Both the position numbers and the translations under genes were made by a program. Below the pieces are notes generated by a model. It saw only the letters and a list, made by a program, of their open reading frames with translations. It had not been told where the DNA came from and made no database searches. Shown in pieces: positions 1 to 5,212 of a stretch of DNA of 7,500 nucleotides. Numbering within the stretch: the first letter of the stretch is position 1; every line of letters begins with the position of its first letter. Origin of the DNA: Desulfobacula sp. (GTDB lineage Bacteria > Desulfobacterota > Desulfobacteria > Desulfobacterales > Desulfobacteraceae); contig JAABTB010000098.1 of the NCBI GenBank assembly GCA_011390085.1, positions 1 through 7,500 on the forward strand, in the 5' to 3' direction.

Positions 1-603
1 AAAATCCCGCCAAAAGGGTTTCTCAAAGGGCTTCGAAAAATGTCTGATGACCATGATCTTCTCTTGATCTGTGATGAGATCCAGGTGGGCATGGGCCGGA
101 CCGGGAAAAAATTCTGCTTTGAGCATGAAGATATTGTCCCGGACGGGGTCATACTCGGCAAAGCCCTGTCAGGCGGTCTGGTCCCCCTATCGGTGTTCAT
201 AACCAACACCGTCATCATGGACCTGGTCTTTTCCAAAGGCTCAGATGGCTCCACCTTTGGCGGATATCCCTTGGCCTGTGTGGCCGGAACGGCTGCATTG
301 AAAGTGTTTGAAGACGAGAAACTGGCGGAGCAGTCCGCCCAAAAGGGGGAAATCCTCAAACAAAGAATTGAAGATATTGCCAAAAGATCCCCCCACGTCA
401 AAGACGTCCGGGGAAAAGGGTTGTTCATCGGAATCCAAGTCAAAGAGGGCAATGCCATGGACTTCTGCAAAAAATTGTTCAAGCTTGGAATTATCGTCAA
501 TGACAGCCACGGACACACCATCCGGATTTCTCCTCCCCTGGTCATCAATGAGGAGGAGATGGATTTTCTGGTGGAACAGCTTGAAAAGGTCCTGGTGGGA
601 TGA
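1..603 (+). CDS. rocD: Class-III aminotransferase, ornithine aminotransferase-like (3' part)
   Basis: The reading frame is open from base 1, so the gene starts upstream of the window and only the last 200 residues are visible, about half of a 400-residue class-III PLP aminotransferase. The visible part holds the PLP-pyridine aspartate in ICDEIQVGMGRTG (D25 of the fragment), the Schiff-base lysine in LGKALSGG (K54) and the phosphate-binding threonine in GSDGSTFGG (T85). The C-terminal stretch VRGKGLFIGI and the IRISPPLVI ending resemble ornithine--oxo-acid aminotransferase, which converts ornithine and a 2-oxo acid to glutamate semialdehyde. Related enzymes (acetylornithine or diaminobutyrate aminotransferase) cannot be excluded without the N-terminal half. 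GGYPLA replaces the usual GGNPLA. The internal ATG at base 40 is not the true start, because the family sequence continues upstream of it. The gene converges on the leftward VOC gene 17 bp away, with no clear terminator between them. Confidence 0.85.
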   Translation, partial: KIPPKGFLKGLRKMSDDHDLLLICDEIQVGMGRTGKKFCFEHEDIVPDGVILGKALSGGLVPLSVFITNTVIMDLVFSKGSDGSTFGGYPLACVAGTAALKVFEDEKLAEQSAQKGEILKQRIEDIAKRSPHVKDVRGKGLFIGIQVKEGNAMDFCKKLFKLGIIVNDSHGHTIRISPPLVINEEEMDFLVEQLEKVLVG

Positions 604-620
604 GATAACGCTGCTTACCT

Positions 621-1064
621 TCAGTCCCAGGATTGAATTTCGATAATGTTTCCCTCCGGGTCCCTGAAATAAACAAAGGTGAGAAGGCCCACGCCTTCCA
701 CTTCTTTCCGGGTCACTTGCCCAAGAGGGCTGCCGCCCTTTGTGAGGGCCTTTTTAAACGTTTTTTCCACATCCTCCACCTCAAAGGCCAGGTGGGTGAA
801 TCCGGTATGATGGGCCATGAGGGGTCCTCTTTCCACCAGAGTCTCATAGGTGAAAATTTCCAGGGTCGGTCCCTTCTCCCCATGCCCCGGCAAGACCAGA
901 TGCACGCCTTTTAGCCGGGCCGATGTCAGGCCCGTGGCCCTGTCCAGCCAGTCGCCGGAGAGATTTCTTTCCGGTGGTTTGATTTTGCAGTCAAAAACAT
1001 CCATATAAAACTGTGCAAGAACCTTATCGTCTTTTGCCGCGATATTGGTGTGAGCATATCTCAT
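621..1064 (-). CDS. VOC-superfamily (glyoxalase/bleomycin-resistance fold) protein
   Basis: This 147-residue protein has the length and layout of a single VOC module of two beta-alpha-beta-beta-beta repeats. The four metal-ligand positions of glyoxalase-I-like proteins are all filled: H5 in the first strand (RYAHTNI), E69 (TLEIF), H91 (GFTHLAFEV) and E142 near the end, in the signature YFRDPEGNIIEI. It is therefore probably a metal-dependent lyase, isomerase or dioxygenase-like enzyme in the cytoplasm. The substrate cannot be read from sequence, and true lactoylglutathione lyase is not assured. The ATG at 1064 has a GGAGA ribosome site at 1071-1075 with a six-base spacer. The gene lies 21 bp downstream of the metallo-hydrolase gene on the same strand and is very likely its operon partner. 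Confidence 0.88.
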   Translation of the reverse strand: MRYAHTNIAAKDDKVLAQFYMDVFDCKIKPPERNLSGDWLDRATGLTSARLKGVHLVLPGHGEKGPTLEIFTYETLVERGPLMAHHTGFTHLAFEVEDVEKTFKKALTKGGSPLGQVTRKEVEGVGLLTFVYFRDPEGNIIEIQSWD

Positions 1065-1085
1065 AGCCGATCTCCATTTTCCAAA

Positions 1086-1838
1086 TCAAAAGGTCAGAAT
1101 TTCTCCGTCTTCCGGGATGAACAGGCGCTCCCTTGAAATCTTGTTTTCAGTTGCCAAAACGCTTAACGCCTTCCGGGACACTTTGCAGTGATCCAGGGCT
1201 TCCATATGGATTGCAACAACAATAGCCCCGGGACAAAGCCTGCATACGTCAATGGTTTGTTTGGCATCCATGACAATGGGCCCGCTGTCGCCCAGTTCCG
1301 CTCCTCCTGAATGGGTGAGGATAATATCCGGCTTGACCGAGGTAAGGATGGTTTTGATCTCATCATACAAAACCGTATCACCGGCCCAATACACCACAGG
1401 TTCCCCAGGTGACTGAAAAATAAACCCTGAAACCCTGCCGAGGACAGCTTCCCATTTTTCATTTCCCGCATGCCGGCCCGGGGTGGGGGTAATGTCAATA
1501 TGTTTCCAGGGCATTTTGGTTTCAATGGGGGTTACATTTGAAAACCCGTTCTTTTTTAACTCAGCCTCATTGACCTGGCGGCAGAGGATGGGGATATCCC
1601 TGGGCAGCATCTTTTTAGCCCCGTCATCAAAATGATCCCGGTGGAGATGGGAAACCAGCACCATATCAATATCCTTGATCACTTCTTCCGCAGGGAAGGG
1701 AAGATCAACCGTGGGGTTTTTCTCAATCCCGGCAAAGGAGTCAATCCCGTGCCGCGGAAGGAGAACCGGGTCCGTCAGGAGGGTGATGCCGGCCATGGAA
1801 ATTTTTAATGTGGCATTGCGGATCAGTTGGATTTTCAT
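1086..1838 (-). CDS. UlaG-like metallo-beta-lactamase-fold hydrolase
   Basis: The 250-residue protein has the metal-binding pattern of the MBL superfamily: HLHRDH at 64-69, a histidine in GRHAG (H123), the bridging aspartate in YWAGDT (D154) and a late histidine in VVAIHMEALDH (H211). The opening (a strand with NATLKISMAGITLLTDP) is typical of the UlaG/UPF0173 branch, whose members include L-ascorbate-6-phosphate lactonase. The substrate here is unknown. I chose the ATG at 1838 although a GTG nine bases upstream (1847) keeps the frame open. The ATG overlaps the stop of the upstream small gene as ATGA, which is the usual arrangement for translational coupling, and MKIQLIRNATLKI begins directly with the first strand of the fold. 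The VOC gene follows 21 bp downstream, so the two enzymes may act on successive intermediates; that last point is inference. Confidence 0.9.
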   Translation of the reverse strand: MKIQLIRNATLKISMAGITLLTDPVLLPRHGIDSFAGIEKNPTVDLPFPAEEVIKDIDMVLVSHLHRDHFDDGAKKMLPRDIPILCRQVNEAELKKNGFSNVTPIETKMPWKHIDITPTPGRHAGNEKWEAVLGRVSGFIFQSPGEPVVYWAGDTVLYDEIKTILTSVKPDIILTHSGGAELGDSGPIVMDAKQTIDVCRLCPGAIVVAIHMEALDHCKVSRKALSVLATENKISRERLFIPEDGEILTF

Positions 1839-1984
1839 GAGATGCACACAAACCCTTGCCCGTTCTGAGCTTCATCCGCAGCGTATTTCAAAAGGGTCCG
1901 GAGATCAAATACCATGTCCTCGGGTGTGATGAGTTTGGCATGAAGCATTTTCATTTCTAAAGCAAGTTCGATATAAGTCTGCAT
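1835..1984 (-). CDS. Small 49-residue protein, first gene of the metallo-hydrolase operon
   Basis: A 49-residue frame starts at the ATG at 1984, nine bases after a strong GGGAGGT ribosome site (1993-1999), and its TGA overlaps the ATG of the metallo-hydrolase as ATGA. The site and overlap are good evidence that it is translated. The protein starts MQTYIELALEMKML, has a charged middle ITPEDMVFDLRTLLKY and ends GQGFVCIS. It has no signal peptide, membrane segment or cysteine cluster. I do not recognise it firmly. From memory, the pattern of an amphipathic start followed by V-F-D-x-R-T-L-L-K resembles the N-terminus of DUF2284-type metal-binding proteins, in which cysteines follow the lysine. 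Here only one cysteine, near the end, is present. It may be a shortened relative or a small coupling or leader protein. Confidence 0.72.
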   Translation of the reverse strand: MQTYIELALEMKMLHAKLITPEDMVFDLRTLLKYAADEAQNGQGFVCIS

Positions 1985-2056
1985 TTTATTTTACCTCCCA
2001 GGGTCAGCGTCAAACTGTTCTTTAATGTTTTTTATTGAATTATCAGACAAATTTAA

Positions 2057-2075
2057 TTATTGCTATCGATAATAA
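2057..2075. promoter_or_regulatory. Candidate LysR-type operator (T-N11-A dyad)
   Basis: TTATT (2057-2061) and its exact complement AATAA (2071-2075) are separated by nine bases, and the inner bases fit the T-N11-A rule of LysR-family binding sites. The dyad sits between the LysR remnant and the divergently transcribed hydrolase unit, the classic position for a LysR site. AT-rich DNA yields such dyads easily, so the call is tentative. Confidence 0.35.
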
Positions 2076-2077
2076 GT

Positions 2078-2106
2078 GAACGCAGCGTTCGGATTTTTCG
2101 AACGCT
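2078..2106. repeat. Overlapping inverted repeats built on GAACGC/GCGTTC
   Basis: Three copies of one 6-mer occur here: GAACGC at 2078-2083, its complement GCGTTC at 2085-2090, and GAACGC again at 2100-2105. The first two form a 13-bp palindrome with one central base. The second and third form an 8-bp stem, AGCGTTCG (2084-2091) with CGAACGCT (2099-2106), and a seven-base loop. The two pairings exclude each other, and the outer copies are 22 bp apart, about two helical turns. No T-tract follows on either strand, so it is not an intrinsic terminator. It could be a protein-binding site or a leader hairpin just upstream of the LysR ribosome site. Confidence 0.6.
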
Positions 2107-2126
2107 CAAGATCCATCAAGGAGAAA

Positions 2127-2210
2127 ATGGAAATTTATCAGTTGCAGTCCTTTATGGCGGTTTCTGAAACAGGGAATCTCACCCGTCCAAAATCAGGCAA
2201 AATGTCTTGA
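2127..2210 (+). pseudogene. N-terminal remnant of a LysR-family transcription regulator
   Basis: From the ATG at 2127, after an AAGGAG ribosome site (2118-2123), the frame reads MEIYQLQSFMAVSETGNLTR. This matches the first half of the LysR winged-helix domain, where AA-x-x-L-x-x-(S/T)QP-(A/S) would be expected next. Instead the frame continues as PKSGKMS and stops at 2208-2210, giving only 27 residues against about 300 for the family. The rest of the helix-turn-helix and the effector domain are missing, and I found no continuation downstream to 5212. The loss of family sequence coincides with the left edge of the large palindrome at 2186. Its divergent position relative to the hydrolase unit suggests it once regulated that unit. 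Confidence 0.75.
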
Positions 2211-2229
2211 CAACTTGACTGATTTTGGA
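2186..2229. promoter_or_regulatory. 44-bp near-perfect palindrome, candidate GntR operator
   Basis: The outer arms, TCCAAAATCAG (2186-2196) and CTGATTTTGGA (2219-2229), are exact complements. Comparing the full arms around the centre at 2207/2208, 18 of 22 base pairs are symmetric. The core TGTCTTGACA (2203-2212) shares the same centre and fits the GT...AC half-site pattern of GntR-family operators, although its middle is TT rather than TA. The core covers the -35 box of the promoter for the next gene, which encodes a GntR regulator, so occupancy would block transcription. Autoregulation is the simplest reading; a transcript hairpin or a boundary of a moved DNA segment are alternatives. Confidence 0.65.
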
Positions 2230-2235
2230 TATGCT
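2207..2235 (+). promoter_or_regulatory. Sigma-70-type promoter for the GntR-trpB-trpA operon
   Basis: A perfect TTGACA (2207-2212) is followed by a 17-base spacer and TATGCT (2230-2235), which matches the -10 consensus at four of six positions. Transcription would start near 2242, about 28 bases before the ATG at 2270. That leaves just enough leader for its GAGG ribosome site. The -35 lies in the centre of the 44-bp palindrome and the right arm of that palindrome ends against the -10, so the promoter looks built for repression. Confidence 0.6.
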
Positions 2236-2259
2236 GACCCATCTTTTAACCGATAAACC

Positions 2260-2263
2260 GAGG
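2260..2263 (+). promoter_or_regulatory. Ribosome binding site selecting the GntR start
   Basis: GAGG lies six bases before the ATG at 2270. Earlier in-frame starts (TTG at 2225 and ATG at 2231) lie in or next to the promoter, upstream of the expected transcription start, and have no comparable site. The GAGG therefore decides for 2270. Confidence 0.6.
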
Positions 2264-2269
2264 TCGGCC

Positions 2270-2992
2270 ATGCTCAACCCCCAGTCCCCGCTTCCCTTAT
2301 ACCACCAACTGGCGGATATCCTGACGGAACAGATCCGATCCGGAGCGTACACACCGGGCCAGGCCCTGCCTTCCGAAACAAATCTTGCAAAACAATACGG
2401 CATCGGCCGCCCCACGGTCCGGCAGGCCATGGATATCCTTGTCCGCAAGGGAATGCTGGAAAGAAAAAGAGGGTCAGGAACCTTTGTCAGACACAAGGAT
2501 CATGAGGTGGATCTCTTTTCCCTGGCCGGGACCTCCCAGGCCTTTCTGACCAAAGGGATCAAGGCTGTACCCGAACTGGTTGAACCGGTATCGCTTTGCG
2601 CCGTCGGCCCCGATGAAACCAATCCCTTCCAGGGGCGGGACACCTTTTTCCTTTCACGGTTGACACGAGTCGGGACCGAACCCGTATTGCTGGAAGATTT
2701 TTATTTTCACCCGGTACTCTTTACCGGTCTGGACAAAATCAATCTTGAAAACAGATCTCTTTCAGAGGTGGTTTCGGACCAGTATTTTCTTCACCCTGAA
2801 TCGGCCCGGCAGACCTTCAGGCTGTCAAGCCTGACCGGCGCAAGAGCAAAACGGTTAGGCCTGAAGGAGTCAGACCCCGTCCTTATAGTGGAAAGAACCC
2901 TTCATTTTCCGGGTGTGGAAAAAGCCGTATTTTCAAGGCTCTATTGCAGGACGGATCAATTTGTTTTTTCCCAGGTCATCCGGCTTTCGTGA
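2270..2992 (+). CDS. GntR-family transcription regulator, HutC/UTRA type
   Basis: The 240-residue protein starts with the GntR winged helix (about 8-74): PLYHQLADILTEQIRSG, the turn PGQALPSETNLAKQYGIGR and the recognition helix PTVRQAMDILVRKG, ending in the wing RGSGTFV. Residues from about 95 to 238 form a UTRA ligand-binding domain, recognisable from FFLSRLTRVGTEPVLLEDFYF, the ERTLHF strand and the closing FSRLYCRTDQFVFSQVI. HutC-type regulators are usually repressors released by a small ligand linked to the neighbouring pathway. Here the next two genes are trpB and trpA, so tryptophan, indole or a related metabolite is a possible ligand (inference). The start at 2270 was chosen from the GAGG site and the promoter position. 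It lies 30 bp upstream of trpB on the same strand and is probably co-transcribed with it. Confidence 0.92.
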   Translation: MLNPQSPLPLYHQLADILTEQIRSGAYTPGQALPSETNLAKQYGIGRPTVRQAMDILVRKGMLERKRGSGTFVRHKDHEVDLFSLAGTSQAFLTKGIKAVPELVEPVSLCAVGPDETNPFQGRDTFFLSRLTRVGTEPVLLEDFYFHPVLFTGLDKINLENRSLSEVVSDQYFLHPESARQTFRLSSLTGARAKRLGLKESDPVLIVERTLHFPGVEKAVFSRLYCRTDQFVFSQVIRLS

Positions 2993-3022
2993 GATCATGA
3001 GCCCATTATCAGGAGTTATTGT

Positions 3023-4249
3023 ATGAAAAACAGAGGCTATTACGGCAAATTCGGAGGGGCCTTTCTCCCGGAAATCCTGGTTGCCACCTTTGATGAACTG
3101 GAAACCTCATTTGAAGACCTGAAATCCGACCCCGCCTTCTGGGACGAATATTCAGCCCTCATGTCTTCCTATTCCTGCCGCCCCACCCCCCTGACCTTTG
3201 CCGCCAACCTGACCTGGGAATTTAACGGGGCCAAAATCTATATCAAGCGGGAAGACCTGAACCATACCGGGGCCCACAAAGCCAACAATGTCATGGGCCA
3301 GGGCCTCATGGTCCGAAAAATGGGGAAAAAGCGGGTCATTGCAGAAACCGGGGCAGGCCAGCACGGGGTGGCCTGCGCCACCATGGCGGCCAAATTCGGA
3401 TTGGACTGCACCATCTATATGGGAGAAGTGGATGTGCTCAGGCAGCGGCCCAATGTGTTCTGGATGGAGCAGTTGGGTGCCACCGTGGTCCCGGTCAAAG
3501 ACGGGACAAGGATTTTAAAGGATGCCATTAACGAGGCCTTCCGGGATTGGGTCACGAACATGGACACCACCCATTATGTGCTGGGCACGGCCTGCGGCCC
3601 CCACCCGTTTCCGGAAATGGTGGCCTATTTCCAATCCATCATCGGAAAAGAAGCCCGGCAGCAGATCCTCAAAATCGAAGGAAAACTCCCCAGCCGGGTC
3701 TATGCCTGCGTGGGAGGCGGTTCCAATGCCCTGGGCCTGTTTTCAGGATTTTTAAATGATCCTGTGGAGCTCATTGGCGTGGAAGCCGGGGGCCTGGGCC
3801 TCAATTCAGGCATGCATGCTTCAAGGCTCTGCTCAAAGGATGCAAGACCGGGCATTGCACAGGGGTATAAAACTTATTTTCTCCAGGACGGTGACGGCCA
3901 GATGAAAGAAACCCATTCCATTTCAGCCGGGCTGGATTATGTCGGGGTTTCGCCCATCCTGTCCCATATGAATGAAACCGGCCGGGCCAGGTTCGAAAGC
4001 GCCACGGATGACGAAGTCATCGCCGCCCTGAAACTGACCATGGTCAAAGAAGGCATCATCCCGGCCCTGGAATCGGCCCATGCCTTTGCCCAGGCCTTTA
4101 AGGAAGCCCCCGGCCTTTCAAAGGAGGATGCGATCATCATCAACCAGTCCGGCAGGGGGGACAAGGATATTTTTACGGTGGCGGAAGCGTTTAATGACCC
4201 CAAATGGAAAGACTTCATCATTGGAAAGGCGGCAACCTATCATGCTTGA
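3023..4249 (+). CDS. trpB: Tryptophan synthase beta subunit
   Basis: TrpB joins indole and serine to make tryptophan with PLP. The 408-residue protein is slightly longer than the usual 390-400 and has the full catalytic set: PLP lysine K86 in HTGAHKANN, catalytic glutamate E108 in ETGAGQHG, the phosphate loop GGGSN (231-235), D305 in SAGLDY, E350 in GIIPALES and S376 in NQSGRGDKD. Numbering is nearly identical to Salmonella TrpB. GRPTPL appears as CRPTPL, HKINN as HKANN, and the COMM-domain segment is RQRPNVFWMEQLGA, so it is a TrpB1-type but somewhat divergent enzyme. The start ATG is seven bases after AGGAG (3011-3015). The gene lies 30 bp after the GntR gene and its end overlaps trpA by eight bases. 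No trpE, G, D, C or F is present in the window. Confidence 0.95.
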   Translation: MKNRGYYGKFGGAFLPEILVATFDELETSFEDLKSDPAFWDEYSALMSSYSCRPTPLTFAANLTWEFNGAKIYIKREDLNHTGAHKANNVMGQGLMVRKMGKKRVIAETGAGQHGVACATMAAKFGLDCTIYMGEVDVLRQRPNVFWMEQLGATVVPVKDGTRILKDAINEAFRDWVTNMDTTHYVLGTACGPHPFPEMVAYFQSIIGKEARQQILKIEGKLPSRVYACVGGGSNALGLFSGFLNDPVELIGVEAGGLGLNSGMHASRLCSKDARPGIAQGYKTYFLQDGDGQMKETHSISAGLDYVGVSPILSHMNETGRARFESATDDEVIAALKLTMVKEGIIPALESAHAFAQAFKEAPGLSKEDAIIINQSGRGDKDIFTVAEAFNDPKWKDFIIGKAATYHA

Positions 4250-5003
4250 ATCCTATATAAAAGAACGGCGCAAAACCAAAGACATTCTGCTCATGACCCA
4301 TATGGTCCTGGGATATCCCTCCTTTGAGGCGTGTTTTGACATTGTGGAACAGATGGTGGAGGCCGGCGTGGACCTCATGGAATTGCAGATCCCGTTTTCC
4401 GAACCCATGGCCGACGGCCCGGTCATATTGACGGCCAATCAGAAGGCCCTTCAAACCGGCACAACCGTCCCAAAATGCCTTGAATTTGCAGAAACCGTAT
4501 CCAAAGCCTTTCCCATCCCCTTTTTATTCATGGCCTATGCCAATATCCCGTACCAATACGGCATGGAAAAATTTGCGGCCAAAATGGCGGCCCTGAACCT
4601 GAAAGGGGCCATCATACCTGACCTTCCGCCCGAAGAGGGGGAAGACTATCTCCACGCCATGAAGCACAACAACCTTGACCCTATCTTTATCTTTTCCCCT
4701 GAAACCAGCAATGAACGGATGTCATACCTTTCTTCCCTTGCCTCGGGGTTTGTCTACTGCACGGCCAGAAAAGGTGTGACCGGGAAAAAGACCCGTTTTT
4801 CAGAAGACCTTTCCGCCTATCTGTCACGATGCAGAAAAGCCGTTTCCCTGCCCCTGGCCGTGGGCTTCGGTGTCCGGGAAAAAGCGGATGTGGAGTTTTT
4901 AAAAAGCCGGGCCGACATTGCCGTCATCGGGTCTGAAACCATCCGGGTGGTTGAGGAAAAAGGGGTTTCAGCAGTTGGGGAGTTTATCAGAAGTATCCGG
5001 TGA
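4242..5003 (+). CDS. trpA: Tryptophan synthase alpha subunit, divergent
   Basis: TrpA cleaves indole-3-glycerol phosphate to indole, which passes to TrpB. The 253-residue TIM-barrel protein is shorter than the usual 260-270. Catalytic E47 (Salmonella E49) and D58 (D60) are kept in ELQIPFSEPMADGP, along with Y99 of the YAN motif, PDLPPEE (126-132), the SGFVY...R-x-GVTG loop (Y172, R176, T180, G181), VGFGV and the phosphate-binding GS. Several usually constant positions differ: ELGIPFSDP is ELQIPFSEP, the TAG/TLG-DP turn is MVLGYPS, and SRAGVTG is TARKGVTG. I chose the ATG at 4242, which overlaps the trpB stop (ATGCTTGA). An upstream in-frame ATG at 4080 would add 54 residues read out of frame from trpB and unlike any TrpA. 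Translation is probably coupled to trpB, as no strong ribosome site is visible. Confidence 0.92.
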   Translation: MLESYIKERRKTKDILLMTHMVLGYPSFEACFDIVEQMVEAGVDLMELQIPFSEPMADGPVILTANQKALQTGTTVPKCLEFAETVSKAFPIPFLFMAYANIPYQYGMEKFAAKMAALNLKGAIIPDLPPEEGEDYLHAMKHNNLDPIFIFSPETSNERMSYLSSLASGFVYCTARKGVTGKKTRFSEDLSAYLSRCRKAVSLPLAVGFGVREKADVEFLKSRADIAVIGSETIRVVEEKGVSAVGEFIRSIR

Positions 5004-5056
5004 GATGCATCATTTAAGATAAGGATGGGTTGCCTTAAGTCTCCAAACTCAAACTT

Positions 5057-5083
5057 CCGGATTTTCTATCCGGTTGACTTTTT
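5057..5083 (+). terminator. Possible intrinsic terminator after trpA
   Basis: CCGGAT (5057-5062) and ATCCGG (5068-5073) form a six-base stem with a TTTCT loop, followed by TTGACTTTTT. The stem is short and the T-run is interrupted by GAC, so it is a weak example, but it lies 54 bp after the trpA stop where a terminator is expected. Confidence 0.4.
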
Positions 5084-5212
5084 GAATGGTAAAATTCTCT
5101 GATTTTCTATAAAATCCTTTCAGCTTCTGAAAAGTGCTGAATAGTTACAAAACTTAAAGATCGAGCGAAACAATGAAGAATTTTAAAATTCAACCATGAG
5201 GAGATTCCATCC
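5084..5212. other. AT-rich leader region of the flavodoxin-ferredoxin gene
   Basis: This gap is AT-rich and must hold the promoter of the following gene if that gene is not read from the trp operon. TATAAA at 5108-5113 could be a -10 box, but no -35 lies at a proper distance, so I make no promoter call. A GAGGAG ribosome site at 5198-5203 precedes the ATG at 5213 by nine bases. Confidence 0.4.

Larger units (their letters stand above)
1985..2126. other. AT-rich divergent control region
   Basis: This gap lies between the leftward small-protein/hydrolase unit and the rightward LysR remnant, the usual place for the promoters of both. Its left two thirds are strongly AT-rich. It contains the ribosome site of the small gene (1993-1999), a TTATT-N9-AATAA dyad (2057-2075), a GAACGC/GCGTTC cluster (2078-2106) and the AAGGAG ribosome site (2118-2123) of the LysR remnant. 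I found no well-spaced pair of sigma-70 hexamers on either strand that I would defend. Confidence 0.6.

Noticed and set aside
241..516. An open frame of 91 codons antisense to the aminotransferase.
   Set aside because: The sense frame carries unambiguous aminotransferase motifs over the same bases. The antisense product has no recognisable domain or ribosome site.
1839..1847. GTG start for the metallo-hydrolase at 1847.
   Set aside because: Possible, but the ATG at 1838 overlaps the stop of the small gene as ATGA and starts directly at the fold. The extra three residues have no family support.
2225..2269. Earlier in-frame starts for the GntR gene (TTG at 2225, ATG at 2231).
   Set aside because: They overlap or touch the promoter -10 box, lack a ribosome site, and would add 13-15 residues not expected before the GntR domain. 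The ATG at 2270 has GAGG six bases upstream.
4080..4241. A long upstream extension of the trpA frame inside trpB.
   Set aside because: The 54 added residues are Arg/Pro/Ser-rich, as in an out-of-frame reading of trpB, and do not look like TrpA. The overlapping ATG at 4242 gives a normal N-terminus.
2127..5083. The LysR/GntR-trpBA segment as a transposon or integron unit.
   Set aside because: No transposase, integrase, target-site duplication or matching terminal repeat at the right end was seen. Only a junction at the left side is suggested.
5173..5199. An 8-codon frame (MKNFKIQP) ending at the ribosome site of the flavodoxin-ferredoxin gene.
   Set aside because: It has no ribosome site of its own and no run of regulatory codons. 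Such short frames are common by chance in AT-rich leaders.
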